DNA of 64,000 bases from Serratia liquefaciens (GTDB lineage: Bacteria > Pseudomonadota > Gammaproteobacteria > Enterobacterales > Enterobacteriaceae), in the NCBI GenBank assembly GCA_012719855.1, contig JAAXZN010000026.1, positions 1-64,000 on the forward strand, given 5' to 3'. Within the stretch, counting starts at the first letter, position 1, and every line of letters begins with the position of its first letter. This document shows positions 8,037-17,095 of this stretch, in pieces. A program made the position numbers and the translations under genes. A model generated the notes under the pieces. That model saw only the letters and a program-made list of their open reading frames with translations, was not told the origin of the DNA and searched no databases.

Positions 8037-9479
8037 ATGCTGAACCAACGCTATGCAGCCATTGACCAAGGAACAACAGGAACACGCGTCGTGGTGTTCG
8101 GCGAGGATGGAAAACATTTTTCCCCCGCCGCCATCGCACACAAACAATTAACGCCCAATCCCGGTTGGGTTGAACACGATCCCATGGAGATCCTGCGCAA
8201 TATTCGCACCTGTCTTAGCCAGTGTGGGGTGGTGGATGCCATCGGGCTGGCGCACCAGGGCGAGAGCGTCGTCGCCTGGGATGCCCAGAGCGGCCTGCCG
8301 CTCTATAACGCCATTATTTGGCAGGATCAGCGTACAGGATCCGTCATTCGTCAGTTGCGCGACGAAGGTGTAGAAGAAACCGTTCGGGCAAAAACCGGCC
8401 TGCCGCTGGATACCTATTTCTCCGGGAGCAAGCTGGGCTGGATCATGCGCAATGTGCCCGGCGCCCATGAACTTTCCCGTCGAGGCCACCTGCGGCTCGG
8501 CACCATGGACAGTTTTTTCATGTTCCACCTGTGCGGTACCCACGCCACGGATTACAACTCGGCCTCAAGGACCTCGCTGTTCAATATTCATACCCTGCAA
8601 TGGGACGAGGAACTGTGTCGACTTTTTGGCGTCCCGATCGATGCCTTGCCTGAAATTCGCGCCAATACCGGTCACTTTGGCGACGTAAACTGTGCCGGTA
8701 ATACCACGCCACTGACGGCCTGTATCGTCGATCAGTTTGCCGGCACCTATGGACACGGTTGCCTGCAACCTGGCCAGATGAAAATCACCTTCGGCACCGG
8801 CGCGTTTTTACAATCGATTACCGGCACCAAAGTGCCTGACTCACAGGGCTCGGGGCTGCTGCCGACGCTGTGCTGGAAATTACCGGGCGAGTCCCCGCTC
8901 TATGGCCTGGATGGCGGCGTCTATAACGCGGCATCGGCCATTAACTGGGCCAAAAAGATCGGCTTGTACAGCGATATAGAGGAGTTCTCCGATTTCCCTG
9001 ATGAACCGGCTATCGCTCGCGGACTAGCTTTTGTCCCGGCGCTTTCCGGCTTGGGCTGCCCCTATTGGGATCGCTCGGCCGCCGGGTTATGGGCCGGACT
9101 GTCGCTGGAAACCGAACGCAAAGACATGCTGCAGTCCATTCTTGAAGGGATCGCCATGCGTTCGGCCGAGGTGATCTACGCCATGGACAAAATTCGCCCG
9201 ATCGGGGACACCATCTCCGTGGACGGCGGTTTGTCGGCAAATCTCTACTTTAAGCAGTTCCTTGCCAGCCTGATCCAAAAGCGCATCGTTACCCCTGCCA
9301 ACCGGGAAATTACCGCCCAAGGCGTCGCCTTGCTGGCTCGCAAGGGTTTAGGCAATACACACCCTATGAACATCAGAACACAACAAACAACCACCGAGCC
9401 TGCGGAACGCGATCTGTCGCCTTATTTTGCAAAATATAAGGACATTATTTCCCGTTCCCGCAACCTGCGCGGCGAATAA
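8037..9479 (+). CDS. FGGY-family carbohydrate kinase, glycerol-kinase-like
   Basis: A 480-residue cytosolic ATP-dependent polyol/sugar kinase. The N terminus has the phosphate-binding DQGTTGTR (residues 10-17), followed by IGLAHQGES, IIWQDQRT, a central KITFGTGAFLQ and the second ATPase-core motif VDGGLSAN. Overall it resembles glycerol kinase, but it is one of several FGGY proteins whose substrate cannot be read from motifs. The start at 8037 follows GAGGG; an upstream ATG at 7998 lacks a ribosome site. It is followed 23 bases later by a permease gene, so the two are probably co-transcribed. Expected role: phosphorylate the imported substrate. Confidence 0.85.
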   Translation: MLNQRYAAIDQGTTGTRVVVFGEDGKHFSPAAIAHKQLTPNPGWVEHDPMEILRNIRTCLSQCGVVDAIGLAHQGESVVAWDAQSGLPLYNAIIWQDQRTGSVIRQLRDEGVEETVRAKTGLPLDTYFSGSKLGWIMRNVPGAHELSRRGHLRLGTMDSFFMFHLCGTHATDYNSASRTSLFNIHTLQWDEELCRLFGVPIDALPEIRANTGHFGDVNCAGNTTPLTACIVDQFAGTYGHGCLQPGQMKITFGTGAFLQSITGTKVPDSQGSGLLPTLCWKLPGESPLYGLDGGVYNAASAINWAKKIGLYSDIEEFSDFPDEPAIARGLAFVPALSGLGCPYWDRSAAGLWAGLSLETERKDMLQSILEGIAMRSAEVIYAMDKIRPIGDTISVDGGLSANLYFKQFLASLIQKRIVTPANREITAQGVALLARKGLGNTHPMNIRTQQTTTEPAERDLSPYFAKYKDIISRSRNLRGE

Positions 9480-9502
9480 ATAATAAGAAAGTGGAGGCAA
9501 TT

Positions 9503-10750
9503 ATGTCCGAGATTGGCAACATCATTATCTATATCATTATGGCCGGAACCTTGCTTGGTGCCATAGCATCGGTGGTCAAACCCGAAAGCGGCTTAGGCAA
9601 AGAATTCGTCAATGGTATTCATTCCATTGGCCCGGTCTTTCTGGCCCAGGCCGGCATTATGGCGGCAATCCCCATTCTTTCCTACGTCATTACCTACACC
9701 GTCGGCCCCCTGTTCCAATCTATGGGATCGGATGCGTCCATTGCCGCCCTGTCGATTATCGCCGTTGATATGGGCGGCTATCAGTTGGCGGACGCCATTG
9801 CCGCCAACCGCGACCAATGGATCACGGCCATGCTGATTGGCTACACCTCCGGGGCCAGCATCGTTTATTTAATTCCGGTCGGCCTGGTCATGCTGCAACA
9901 AAAAGACCACAAATATCTGGCGCTGGGTGCCATGGCGGGCTTAATCAGCATCCCGTTTGGCGTGCTGATTTCATTGATGATCATCACGCTTAATAATATT
10001 CCGGTACGGGATATTATCTCTACGGCGTCCCCCGCCAATCATTATTTAAGCATCGACTTTTTCAATGCCTTGCAACTGCTTTCCCCGCTGTTCATCTTTT
10101 GTATCCTGCTGGCAATAGGGCTGAAATACCGCACACTCTGGATGGTAAAATGCTTCCTGTTCTTCGGTAAGATTATGGATGCCTTTATCAAAATGGTGCT
10201 GGCTGCCTGCATCATTGAGCACTTCACCGGGGCCTTTAGCAAAGTCTTTGGCGGCTGGGTATTCGATCCACTTTTCGCCGATGAAAAAGAACTGTATCGG
10301 GCGATCGAGATTGCCGGCTATATCGGCATCATGCTGGCGGGGACCTTCCCGATTTGCTACCTGTTCCAAAAATATTGCCAGCGCCCAATGAAGTTTATCG
10401 GTCGACAACTTCGGCTCACGGACGCCGGAGCCATCGGCATGGTCATGGTGCTGGCCAACATCATCGCCGTTTATCACCTGTTCAAAGATATGCGCGCCCG
10501 TGACAAAGTGCTGTGCGTGGCCTTTGGGATCTGCGCCCAGGCGACCTTAGGCGACCACTTGGCCTTTACCGCCAACTTCCAGCCCACCCTGGTCCTGCCG
10601 ATTATGGTCGGCAAATTCCTTGCCGGCGCCATTGCCGTAACCATCGCAATCTTTATTTCCGTACCGGAAGCGCAACGGATGGAGCAACGCGACGAGCTCG
10701 AAGAGGCGGCGGCGCAAAGCGCCAGGCCAAGCGTTCCTCTGACAGTTTAA
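9503..10750 (+). CDS. EutH-like inner-membrane permease
   Basis: A 415-residue polytopic protein with about 10-11 hydrophobic segments, resembling EutH, the ethanolamine permease of eut operons. Shared signatures are DMGGYQLA after TM3, the KYLALGAMAGLISIPFG region, RAIEIAGYIGIMLAGTFPI and LGDHLAFTA near the C terminus. The C-terminal tail is rich in Glu, Gln and Ala. No other eut gene is present; the partner is a glycerol-kinase-like enzyme, so the substrate may be a related small amino alcohol or polyol (inference). The start is set by GGAGG upstream of ATG 9503. Confidence 0.8.
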   Translation: MSEIGNIIIYIIMAGTLLGAIASVVKPESGLGKEFVNGIHSIGPVFLAQAGIMAAIPILSYVITYTVGPLFQSMGSDASIAALSIIAVDMGGYQLADAIAANRDQWITAMLIGYTSGASIVYLIPVGLVMLQQKDHKYLALGAMAGLISIPFGVLISLMIITLNNIPVRDIISTASPANHYLSIDFFNALQLLSPLFIFCILLAIGLKYRTLWMVKCFLFFGKIMDAFIKMVLAACIIEHFTGAFSKVFGGWVFDPLFADEKELYRAIEIAGYIGIMLAGTFPICYLFQKYCQRPMKFIGRQLRLTDAGAIGMVMVLANIIAVYHLFKDMRARDKVLCVAFGICAQATLGDHLAFTANFQPTLVLPIMVGKFLAGAIAVTIAIFISVPEAQRMEQRDELEEAAAQSARPSVPLTV

Positions 10751-10767
10751 TTCCCTGATTATCCCCC

Positions 10768-10800
10768 GCCGTGCCTGGCCACCAGGCACGGCTTTCTTTT
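10768..10800 (+). terminator. Terminator or attenuator after the permease gene
   Basis: Perfect 11-bp stem GCCGTGCCTGG / CCAGGCACGGC with a 3-base loop and the tail TTTCTTTT. It stands between the permease stop and the DUF1937 gene, so it should reduce or stop read-through into the latter. Confidence 0.8.
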
Positions 10801-10818
10801 AAGCCTATGAGGTTTTCC

Positions 10819-11175
10819 ATGCGTAAGATATTCCTTGCCTGCCCCTACAGCCATAGCGATGAAAACGTAGTACAAGAGCGTTTTCTCGCCTGCAACAGGG
10901 TTGCCGCCAACATCATCGAGGCAGGCCATGCGGTTTTCAGCCAGGTCACGATGTCGCACCCGATTAATTTACAGCTGCAAAACACCGATAAAACAGCGAT
11001 TGGTAAAATGTGGGCGCCGGTAGACGCGCTGTTTTTAGCCATGATGGAAGAGTTGATTATTTTGGATCTTCCCGGTTGGGATAAAAGCGCAGGCATTAAG
11101 CGAGAAATTGAGTTCTATCAATCGCGCAATCAACGCGTAAGTCTGTGGTCCGAGGTTGAGCACGAATTCAAATAG
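10819..11175 (+). CDS. DUF1937 family protein (nucleoside 2-deoxyribosyltransferase-like)
   Basis: A 118-residue protein beginning MRKIFLACPYSHSDENVVQERF, the characteristic opening of DUF1937 proteins, which are related in fold to nucleoside 2-deoxyribosyltransferases. Further hallmarks are HAVFSQVTMSHPI, WAPVDALFLAMMEELIILDL, GIKREIEF and the C-terminal WSEVEHEF. The biochemical function is unknown; in related enzymes the Asp/Glu residues in the middle form the active site. The start is preceded by GAGG. It is the last gene of the rightward unit and separated from the permease by a strong hairpin, so it may also have its own promoter. Confidence 0.75.
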   Translation: MRKIFLACPYSHSDENVVQERFLACNRVAANIIEAGHAVFSQVTMSHPINLQLQNTDKTAIGKMWAPVDALFLAMMEELIILDLPGWDKSAGIKREIEFYQSRNQRVSLWSEVEHEFK

Positions 11176-11199
11176 CTCGCTGAGGTACCAGAATAAACT

Positions 11200-11219
11200 A
11201 AGCCTGCATATGCAGGCTT
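11200..11219. terminator. Bidirectional terminator between convergent halves of the locus
   Basis: Perfect palindrome AAGCCTGCATATGCAGGCTT flanked by A-rich sequence on the left and T-rich on the right, between the DUF1937 stop and the stop of the oncoming flavoprotein gene. Confidence 0.8.
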
Positions 11220-11245
11220 TTCACTTGGCTGGATGGGGAGTACCG

Positions 11246-12463
11246 CTATCGGGCAATCACGGTCAGTTGACTGTCCGGGGTCACTCCAGAGATATCGATA
11301 TTTTTCAGAAGAATACGGCGTTCAGGCAAACAGCGGTGTGTTCCGCGATAAAGCTCCTTCTCGCCATCGCGCACGATAATCTCGCCTTTATGGTAACGGT
11401 TAACGCGGACATTGAGCGTGACGCAATCCGCAGCCTGCGCTGAGACGGAAACCCGATTTGGCGCAGCAAGGCGGAATACCTCATCCAGTTGAATGGCAAC
11501 ATTGAATCGCGGCGCGTCATCCTGTTGCAGAGATTGTGCAACCTTCTGGCCTACGCGCAACCCTTCCTGGTAACACTGATCCCCCATATCGGCTGGGTGG
11601 GTCATATTACCAGCGACATAATAGTCCGGATCGGAACAGCGACCGTGCTGATCGAACCATGGGCGGCCAGTCTCAGGCTCATAGGCCAAATGGCTGTTAC
11701 GGATCAGCGTGTACTCGCCGGTAAAGCGCCCGGTAAAGATGATGCTGTCACAGGCCAGCCGTTGTGAGCTGCCGTCTGCGGCGGTAAATTCGATGCTTTC
11801 CACCCGCTCGCCGCCGTTGATTTGAGTGACATGCGCCCCCAGATGGAGTTTAACCCCCATAAGACGGGCATATAACGCGGCCACGCGGAACGCCGTTGGC
11901 CGGGTGTTTTCATCGATCATAGCCAGCGCCTTGATGCCCGCATTGCGCAGCGTCCAGATCGTGGAAAAGCTGACCAACTCAGACCCGATGATCACCGGCT
12001 TAATGCCCGGCTTGAGTTTTTTCAGATAGATAAACTGCTGTAACGCCCCGGCAGTCAGAACCCCCTGAGGCCTTACGCCGCTGACCAGCCTGGCATGGCG
12101 CGGCGTTTCGCGTACGCCCGTGGCAATAATCACGCGTTTGGCACGCAAGGTTTCAAGGCCCCGATCGCCAGAGATGATCACCTCACCGCCGGGCTTGATA
12201 TTTACCACCGTGGTGCCGGTTCTGATTTCACAATGGTTTTCCACCAGGCTCAGTATGCGTTCAGCCCAGAGGTGCCCTTTCATCGGCCGGTGAAAAGTCT
12301 GTATGCCGAACGTCGGATGACGGCAATGGCGCGGTACGCCGCCCGCCTGCTTTTCCCTTTCCAACAGCAGAACGCGGTTTACGCCTTCATCCCATAAAGC
12401 ACGAGCGGCGGCCAAACCGGCCGGCCCGGCACCAATAATAATCACGTCATATGACTGACTCAT
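11246..12463 (-). CDS. FAD/NAD(P)-dependent oxidoreductase, GlpB-like partner subunit
   Basis: A 405-residue flavoprotein of the pyridine-nucleotide-disulfide oxidoreductase fold. The FAD-binding motif is GAGPAGLAAAR (from residue 11) and the second dinucleotide region is around PVIIGSELVSFSTIW. An IATGVRETPRHAR motif and a YVAGNMTHPADMGDQC segment, where the FAD domain closes, are also visible. Its ATG overlaps the stop codon of the GlpA-like gene (ATGA), so the two are translationally coupled. In many bacteria such a protein accompanies a BFD-containing glycerol-3-phosphate dehydrogenase. It probably passes electrons from the dehydrogenase to NAD or quinone; no GlpC-type subunit is nearby. 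Confidence 0.8.
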   Translation of the reverse strand: MSQSYDVIIIGAGPAGLAAARALWDEGVNRVLLLEREKQAGGVPRHCRHPTFGIQTFHRPMKGHLWAERILSLVENHCEIRTGTTVVNIKPGGEVIISGDRGLETLRAKRVIIATGVRETPRHARLVSGVRPQGVLTAGALQQFIYLKKLKPGIKPVIIGSELVSFSTIWTLRNAGIKALAMIDENTRPTAFRVAALYARLMGVKLHLGAHVTQINGGERVESIEFTAADGSSQRLACDSIIFTGRFTGEYTLIRNSHLAYEPETGRPWFDQHGRCSDPDYYVAGNMTHPADMGDQCYQEGLRVGQKVAQSLQQDDAPRFNVAIQLDEVFRLAAPNRVSVSAQAADCVTLNVRVNRYHKGEIIVRDGEKELYRGTHRCLPERRILLKNIDISGVTPDSQLTVIAR

Positions 12464-13857
12464 TCCACCCTCCCAACAACCAGAGTGTTGTCCAAACGAT
12501 CGCCCACGATTTCGGCCACCTGATTACTGCAGAAAAAGCCGTTGCAGCGTCCCATCATGACGCGGGTGCGGCGACGCAAACCACCGATACACTCAGGCGG
12601 AACCGCCGAGTGGAATGCCGCCTCCAGCTCGCGCCGCGTGACCAATTCGCAATGACACACGATGCCGCCATTGCCCGAACAGGTATAATCGCGCGGCTGA
12701 TAATCAGACAGCATCGGCATCACCGGCCACTGGAGTTCAGCGGGCGGTTGATGCGTAAACAGCGAGTTGAAATGGTCGCGATAAAGCGTTTCTACATGGG
12801 CGGCAATCCCCAACGCAGCGGTCAGCCCGGTGGAGCGGATCCCTCCTACGCTGATCCAATTTTCCTGCGGGTAGTGATAAATTCGGTACTCTTTCTTTTC
12901 CGTTGCCGGCCGCAGCCCGGCGTAGGTGGCAGTCACGCTGTATTGCGTCAATGTCGGCAACATCCGACTGCCTTTTTCAATCAGCCCTTTGAGCACCGAC
13001 TCATCGACATCGGCCCGGTTACGATCGGTTTGCTCTTCAGCCGTCGGGCCCAGGATCATATTGCCGAAAATGGTTCGACACAGCAGCACGCCTTTGGTGG
13101 TGGGCGTCGGAACCGGCAGGATAATGGCATTGATATCCGCCGCAGCGGCTTTGTCATAGACCAGAAACTGCCCTTTCCTTGGGCGGATTTCATAATCCGG
13201 TTTGCGCCACAGGCCATCAACCAGGTCGCCATGGTTACCCGCACAGTTGATCACCAGCCGAGTGCGCACGCTGCCCTGGTCGGTCTGCAATAGCCAACCT
13301 TGCTCGTCGCGCGTCGCCTTGGTCACTTCGCAGTTAAAACGGTATGCCCCACCGTGCATCACGGCCTGCGTAACGTAAGCGAGTGGTGCGCTCCAGGGAT
13401 CGATGACATATTCGCCCGGAACCCATACTCCACCCAGCGCGCCATCCGCCAGTTTTGGCTCACGCAGATAAACTTCGGCGGCCGAAATCTGCACCACGTC
13501 CGTCACCCCATTTTCATGGGCCTGTTTCACAATGCCAGGCAGCGCCGCGAGCTGTTCTTCGTTCCAGGCCACCACGATGGCCGTGGTTTGCAACAGCGGG
13601 AGGTTCATCTTTTCGCGGATTGCCAGATACTCGTCGTAACCCGCCTGCATGCATTGCAGTTCCAGGCTTCCCGTCGGCGCATCAAAACCGGTATGGAGGA
13701 TCGCGCTGTTGGCTTTGCTGGCACCGGACAAGATATCGCCGCCTCGCTCCAGCAATAGCGTTTTCGCGCCCATCAGGGTGAAACGTCGGAAAACGGCGCA
13801 TCCCACTACGCCGCCCCCGATAACTACCACATCAACATTTTCATTTAGCTGTGTCAT
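12460..13857 (-). CDS. FAD-dependent dehydrogenase with BFD [2Fe-2S] domain, GlpA-like
   Basis: A 465-residue flavoenzyme of the DAO/glycerol-3-phosphate dehydrogenase family. The FAD site VVVIGGGVVGCAVFRR lies near residues 10-25, SANSAILHTGFD-like KANSAILHTGFDA follows, and YAGLRPATEKKEYRI with GGIRSTGLTAALGIA closes the FAD domain. The C terminus holds a BFD-type iron-sulfur domain with CHC and CNGFFC cysteines. The closest named relative is GlpA, which oxidises glycerol 3-phosphate, but the natural substrate is probably the product of the neighbouring kinase. Start 13857 has GGTGAG upstream; the frame extends 35 hydrophobic codons further but these cover the operator repeats and are rejected. 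Confidence 0.82.
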   Translation of the reverse strand: MTQLNENVDVVVIGGGVVGCAVFRRFTLMGAKTLLLERGGDILSGASKANSAILHTGFDAPTGSLELQCMQAGYDEYLAIREKMNLPLLQTTAIVVAWNEEQLAALPGIVKQAHENGVTDVVQISAAEVYLREPKLADGALGGVWVPGEYVIDPWSAPLAYVTQAVMHGGAYRFNCEVTKATRDEQGWLLQTDQGSVRTRLVINCAGNHGDLVDGLWRKPDYEIRPRKGQFLVYDKAAAADINAIILPVPTPTTKGVLLCRTIFGNMILGPTAEEQTDRNRADVDESVLKGLIEKGSRMLPTLTQYSVTATYAGLRPATEKKEYRIYHYPQENWISVGGIRSTGLTAALGIAAHVETLYRDHFNSLFTHQPPAELQWPVMPMLSDYQPRDYTCSGNGGIVCHCELVTRRELEAAFHSAVPPECIGGLRRRTRVMMGRCNGFFCSNQVAEIVGDRLDNTLVVGRVE

Positions 13858-13891
13858 ACGCGTTTTCTCACCACGAAACATGTGATAATAA

Positions 13892-13929
13892 AACCACATA
13901 AACCACACCATTACAACATTAAAACCACA
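13892..13929. promoter_or_regulatory. Candidate DeoR operator cluster upstream of the dehydrogenase pair
   Basis: AACCACA occurs at 13892, 13901 and 13923, in the same orientation on the plus strand, 35-70 bases upstream of the dehydrogenase start. A reverse copy TGTGGTT lies at 14047-14053. The match to the cluster before the kinase suggests one regulator for both units. Confidence 0.5.
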
Positions 13930-14091
13930 CACCAGAATCACAAAGGCCACAGTGAAAATCATGTAAAAATAGAATTACTCATTGAATTTAATTTATTATT
14001 TTTAAATAAATACGCTGAGTTTCCTTTTTTAGCCGGGTGAGTTATTTGTGGTTTTTGTTGGTTTTGCGTTGTGGCGGAAATGCCATAAAAA

Positions 14092-14117
14092 AAGGGTTCA
14101 TGCAAACATGAACCCTT
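14092..14117 (-). terminator. Terminator of the opp operon
   Basis: Perfect 11-bp stem AAGGGTTCATG / CATGAACCCTT with a 4-base loop. Read leftward it ends in a run of seven T, 30 bases beyond the oppF stop codon. Confidence 0.9.
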
Positions 14118-14146
14118 CAGGCAACAACATGGAATGAAATGGCCGT

Positions 14147-15148
14147 TTACAGCGGATCGACCTTCAGACAGGACACGGCATGCCGGAAGCTGCCTTCCAG
14201 CAGCGGACGCGTCTTGGCACATTCCGGCCCGGCGATCGGGCAGCGGGTGCGGAACACGCAGCCAGAAGGCGGATTGATCGGCGAAGGCAGTTCCCCTTCC
14301 AGTAACTGGATCTGCTTTTCCTTCTCCTTGTCCGGATCCGGGATCGGCACCGCCGACATCAACGCCTTGGTGTAAGGATGTTGTGGATTGTGGTACACCT
14401 CATCGTAAGTCCCCAGCTCCACCGCATGGCCCAGATACATTACCAACACACGGTCAGAGATGTGTTTGACCACCGCCAGATCGTGGGCGATAAAGATCAG
14501 CGACAGGCCCATTTCACGCTGCAGTTGCTGCAGCAGGTTCACTACCTGCGCCTGAATCGACCCGTCCAGCGCCGAGACGGGTTCATCGCAGATCACCAAC
14601 TTGGGTTCGAGGATCAAGGCGCGTGCAATCCCGATACGCTGACACTGACCGCCTGAGAACTCGTGCGGATAGCGGTTGATCAGGTTAGGCAACAGGCCAA
14701 CCTTCAGCATCATCGCCTTTACCTTGTCTTTCACTTCCTGACGCGGCATTTTTGGGTAATAGGTGCGCAGCGGTTCCGCGATGATTTCACCGATGGTCAT
14801 ACGCGGGTTCAGCGAGGCCAGCGGATCCTGGAAGATCATCTGGATGTCGCTGCGGGTTTTGCGCCAGTCGACGTCGCTCATGCCAAGCAAATCTTTACCC
14901 AACCAGGCCACGCGTCCACTGGTGGCTTTTACCAGGCCGATAATGGCACGGGCAAACGTCGATTTTCCACAGCCGGACTCACCCACCACGCCCAGGGTTT
15001 CCCCTTCGAACAGGCGCAGCGTCACGCCGTCAACGGCCTTGAGCGTTTTTGGCGGCTGCCAGAACCACTGTTTGTCATCATGAATGTCGAAGTGCACTTT
15101 CAAATCGGCCACTTCGAGCAGCACTTTCTTGTCGGTTACCGCTGTCAT
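14147..15148 (-). CDS. oppF: Oligopeptide ABC transporter ATP-binding protein OppF
   Basis: A 333-residue cytoplasmic ATPase subunit that powers oligopeptide import with OppD. Walker A is GESGCGKST, the signature motif is [15 protein letters not shown] and Walker B is [12 protein letters not shown]. The C terminus has the oligopeptide/dipeptide extension with [15 protein letters not shown] and later cysteines, which in some family members hold an Fe-S cluster. Its ATG overlaps the oppD stop (ATGA), so translation is coupled. It is the last gene of the operon and is followed by an intrinsic terminator. Confidence 0.97.
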   Translation of the reverse strand: MTAVTDKKVLLEVADLKVHFDIHDDKQWFWQPPKTLKAVDGVTLRLFEGETLGVVGESGCGKSTFARAIIGLVKATSGRVAWLGKDLLGMSDVDWRKTRSDIQMIFQDPLASLNPRMTIGEIIAEPLRTYYPKMPRQEVKDKVKAMMLKVGLLPNLINRYPHEFSGGQCQRIGIARALILEPKLVICDEPVSALDGSIQAQVVNLLQQLQREMGLSLIFIAHDLAVVKHISDRVLVMYLGHAVELGTYDEVYHNPQHPYTKALMSAVPIPDPDKEKEKQIQLLEGELPSPINPPSGCVFRTRCPIAGPECAKTRPLLEGSFRHAVSCLKVDPL

Positions 15149-16161
15149 ACCAACGCCTCCACCGGTTTAAAGCAGGCGCGCAGGCGCCCTTCACCAAACT
15201 GCTCCAATGGCGGAGCGCTCGAGCATTGCGCCATCGCGTACGCACAACGCGGTTGGAACGGACAGCCTTTCGGCAGGCGCAGCAGGTTCGGCGGGTTGCC
15301 GGGAATGGTCATCAGCGCCTCGCCTTCGGCGTCCAGACGCGGTACCGCATTCAGCAAACCAATGGAATAAGGATGACTCGGGTGATAGAACACATCCCGC
15401 GCGCTGCCGTACTCCATGGTACGCCCGGCATACATCACCAACACCTTATTACAGATGCCGGCCACAACGCCCAGGTCGTGGGTGATCATGATGATCGCGG
15501 TATTGAACTCACGCTTCAGTTCGTTCAGCAGCGTCATGATCTGCGCCTGTACCGTCACATCCAATGCGGTGGTAGGTTCATCGGCAATCAGCAGCTTAGG
15601 CCGGCACAGCAGTGCCATGGCGATCATCACGCGCTGGCGCATCCCGCCGGAAAACTCATGCGGGTACATGCGCATGCGCTTGCGTGCTTCCGGCATTTTG
15701 ACCGCATCGAGCATGCGAACCGACTCTTCGAAAGCTTCGCTTTTGCTCATGTTTTTATGCAGCATCAGCACTTCCATCAGCTGCTCGCCAACACGCATAT
15801 AAGGGTTAAGCGAGGTCATCGGGTCCTGGAAGATCATCGAGATTTCTTCCGCCCGCAGCTTGTTGAGCTGTTTTTCCGGCAGGTTGAGGATCTCACGGCC
15901 GTTAAATTTGGCCGAACCGCCAATGCGACCATTGCTGGCTAGCAGTCCCATCAACGCGAAGGCGGTCTGGGATTTGCCGGAGCCGGATTCGCCCACGATG
16001 CCCAGCGTTTCACCGGCGCGCAGATCAAAATTCAGATCGTTCACTGCCGTCACATCACCATCCGGAGTGCCGAAGGTCACGCGCAGATCTTTTACATCCA
16101 GCAACAGCGACGGCTTCACGGTGCCGGCGGTTTGTAACTGCGGATTTTCAATGGTGCTCAT
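15145..16161 (-). CDS. oppD: Oligopeptide ABC transporter ATP-binding protein OppD
   Basis: A 338-residue cytoplasmic ATPase pairing with OppF beneath the OppBC channel. Walker [10 protein letters not shown] (a Q replaces the usual Ser/Thr at the end, as in E. coli OppD), signature [15 protein letters not shown], Walker [13 protein letters not shown] and switch His in [11 protein letters not shown] are all present. The C-terminal family extension contains [15 protein letters not shown]. It lies 11 bases after oppC and overlaps oppF by four bases. Confidence 0.97.
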   Translation of the reverse strand: MSTIENPQLQTAGTVKPSLLLDVKDLRVTFGTPDGDVTAVNDLNFDLRAGETLGIVGESGSGKSQTAFALMGLLASNGRIGGSAKFNGREILNLPEKQLNKLRAEEISMIFQDPMTSLNPYMRVGEQLMEVLMLHKNMSKSEAFEESVRMLDAVKMPEARKRMRMYPHEFSGGMRQRVMIAMALLCRPKLLIADEPTTALDVTVQAQIMTLLNELKREFNTAIIMITHDLGVVAGICNKVLVMYAGRTMEYGSARDVFYHPSHPYSIGLLNAVPRLDAEGEALMTIPGNPPNLLRLPKGCPFQPRCAYAMAQCSSAPPLEQFGEGRLRACFKPVEALV

Positions 16162-16172
16162 GATTGCACTCC

Positions 16173-17081
16173 TTAACGATCTTTCGGGTCGAGGGCGTCA
16201 CGCAGGCCATCGCCGATAAAGTTGAAACAAAACAGAGTGACAACCAGGAAACCCGCCGGGAACAGCAGCAACCACGGTGAAACTTCCATCGAGTTGGCGC
16301 CATCGCTCAGCAATGCCCCCCAACTGCTTAACGGCTCTTGCGTCCCCAGCCCCAGGAAGCTGAGGAAAGATTCGAACAGGATCATGCTCGGCACCAGCAA
16401 TGAGGCGTAAACCACCACCACACCCAGCACGTTCGGCACGATATGGCGCAGCACGATGTTGCGGCTCGAAACCCCACACACCAACGCCGCTTCGATAAAC
16501 TCTTTACGCTTCAGGCTCAGGGTTTGACCACGCACGATACGCGCCATATCCAGCCAAGAAACCATGCCGATAGCGACAAAGATCAGCAGGATATTCTGCC
16601 CGAAGAAGGTCACCAGCAGGATCACGAAGAACATGAACGGGAAGGAGTTGAGGATCTCCAGCAGACGCATCATCACCGAGTCGATTTTACCGCCCAGGTA
16701 ACCGGACATTGCGCCGTACAGGGTACCGACAATCACCGCCACCAGCGCAGCCGACACGCCGACCATCAGCGAGATACGCCCGCCAATCGCCACGCGCACC
16801 AGCAGATCTCGGCCCGATGAGTCCGTACCGAAGTAGTGTGCCGATTCGAGACTTGGCGCGGCTGACATCATCGCCCAATCGGTATCGTCATAGGCAAACT
16901 GCGACAGCCAGGGCGCCACAATCACAAACAGGGTAATCAAAGCCAATACGAACAGGCTGCTGCGCGCCGCCCGGTTGTGCACAAAGCGGCGACGGGCATC
17001 CTGCCACAGGCTGCGTCCTTCCACTTCGAGCTTCTCGCTGAAGTGCTCCAGAGCCTCGCTGTTCTTTTTCGTCAACATCAT
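16173..17081 (-). CDS. oppC: Oligopeptide ABC transporter permease OppC
   Basis: A 302-residue inner-membrane permease, the same length as E. coli OppC and nearly identical along its length. It has six predicted membrane helices, a cytosolic N-terminal extension ([20 protein letters not shown]) and the EAA loop around [20 protein letters not shown] that docks onto the ATPases. It forms the translocation pore with OppB. There are 14 bases between oppB and oppC. Confidence 0.97.
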   Translation of the reverse strand: MMLTKKNSEALEHFSEKLEVEGRSLWQDARRRFVHNRAARSSLFVLALITLFVIVAPWLSQFAYDDTDWAMMSAAPSLESAHYFGTDSSGRDLLVRVAIGGRISLMVGVSAALVAVIVGTLYGAMSGYLGGKIDSVMMRLLEILNSFPFMFFVILLVTFFGQNILLIFVAIGMVSWLDMARIVRGQTLSLKRKEFIEAALVCGVSSRNIVLRHIVPNVLGVVVVYASLLVPSMILFESFLSFLGLGTQEPLSSWGALLSDGANSMEVSPWLLLFPAGFLVVTLFCFNFIGDGLRDALDPKDR

Positions 17082-17095
17082 TTGCGTGCTCCAGC

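Noticed and set aside
8037-9479. Calling the FGGY kinase glpK
   Set aside because: Glycerol kinase motifs are shared by the whole FGGY family, and the neighbouring genes and length (480) do not fit a glpFK operon.
9503-10750. Calling the permease eutH and the locus an ethanolamine operon
   Set aside because: No eutBC, microcompartment or EutR gene is present; only the permease family matches.
12451-13293. 280-codon plus-strand frame within the GlpA-like gene
   Set aside because: It is antisense to a gene with clear FAD and iron-sulfur motifs, has no family resemblance and no ribosome site.
15049-15942. 297-codon plus-strand frame across oppF and oppD
   Set aside because: Antisense shadow of the ATPase genes, with a composition of reverse-translated conserved motifs.
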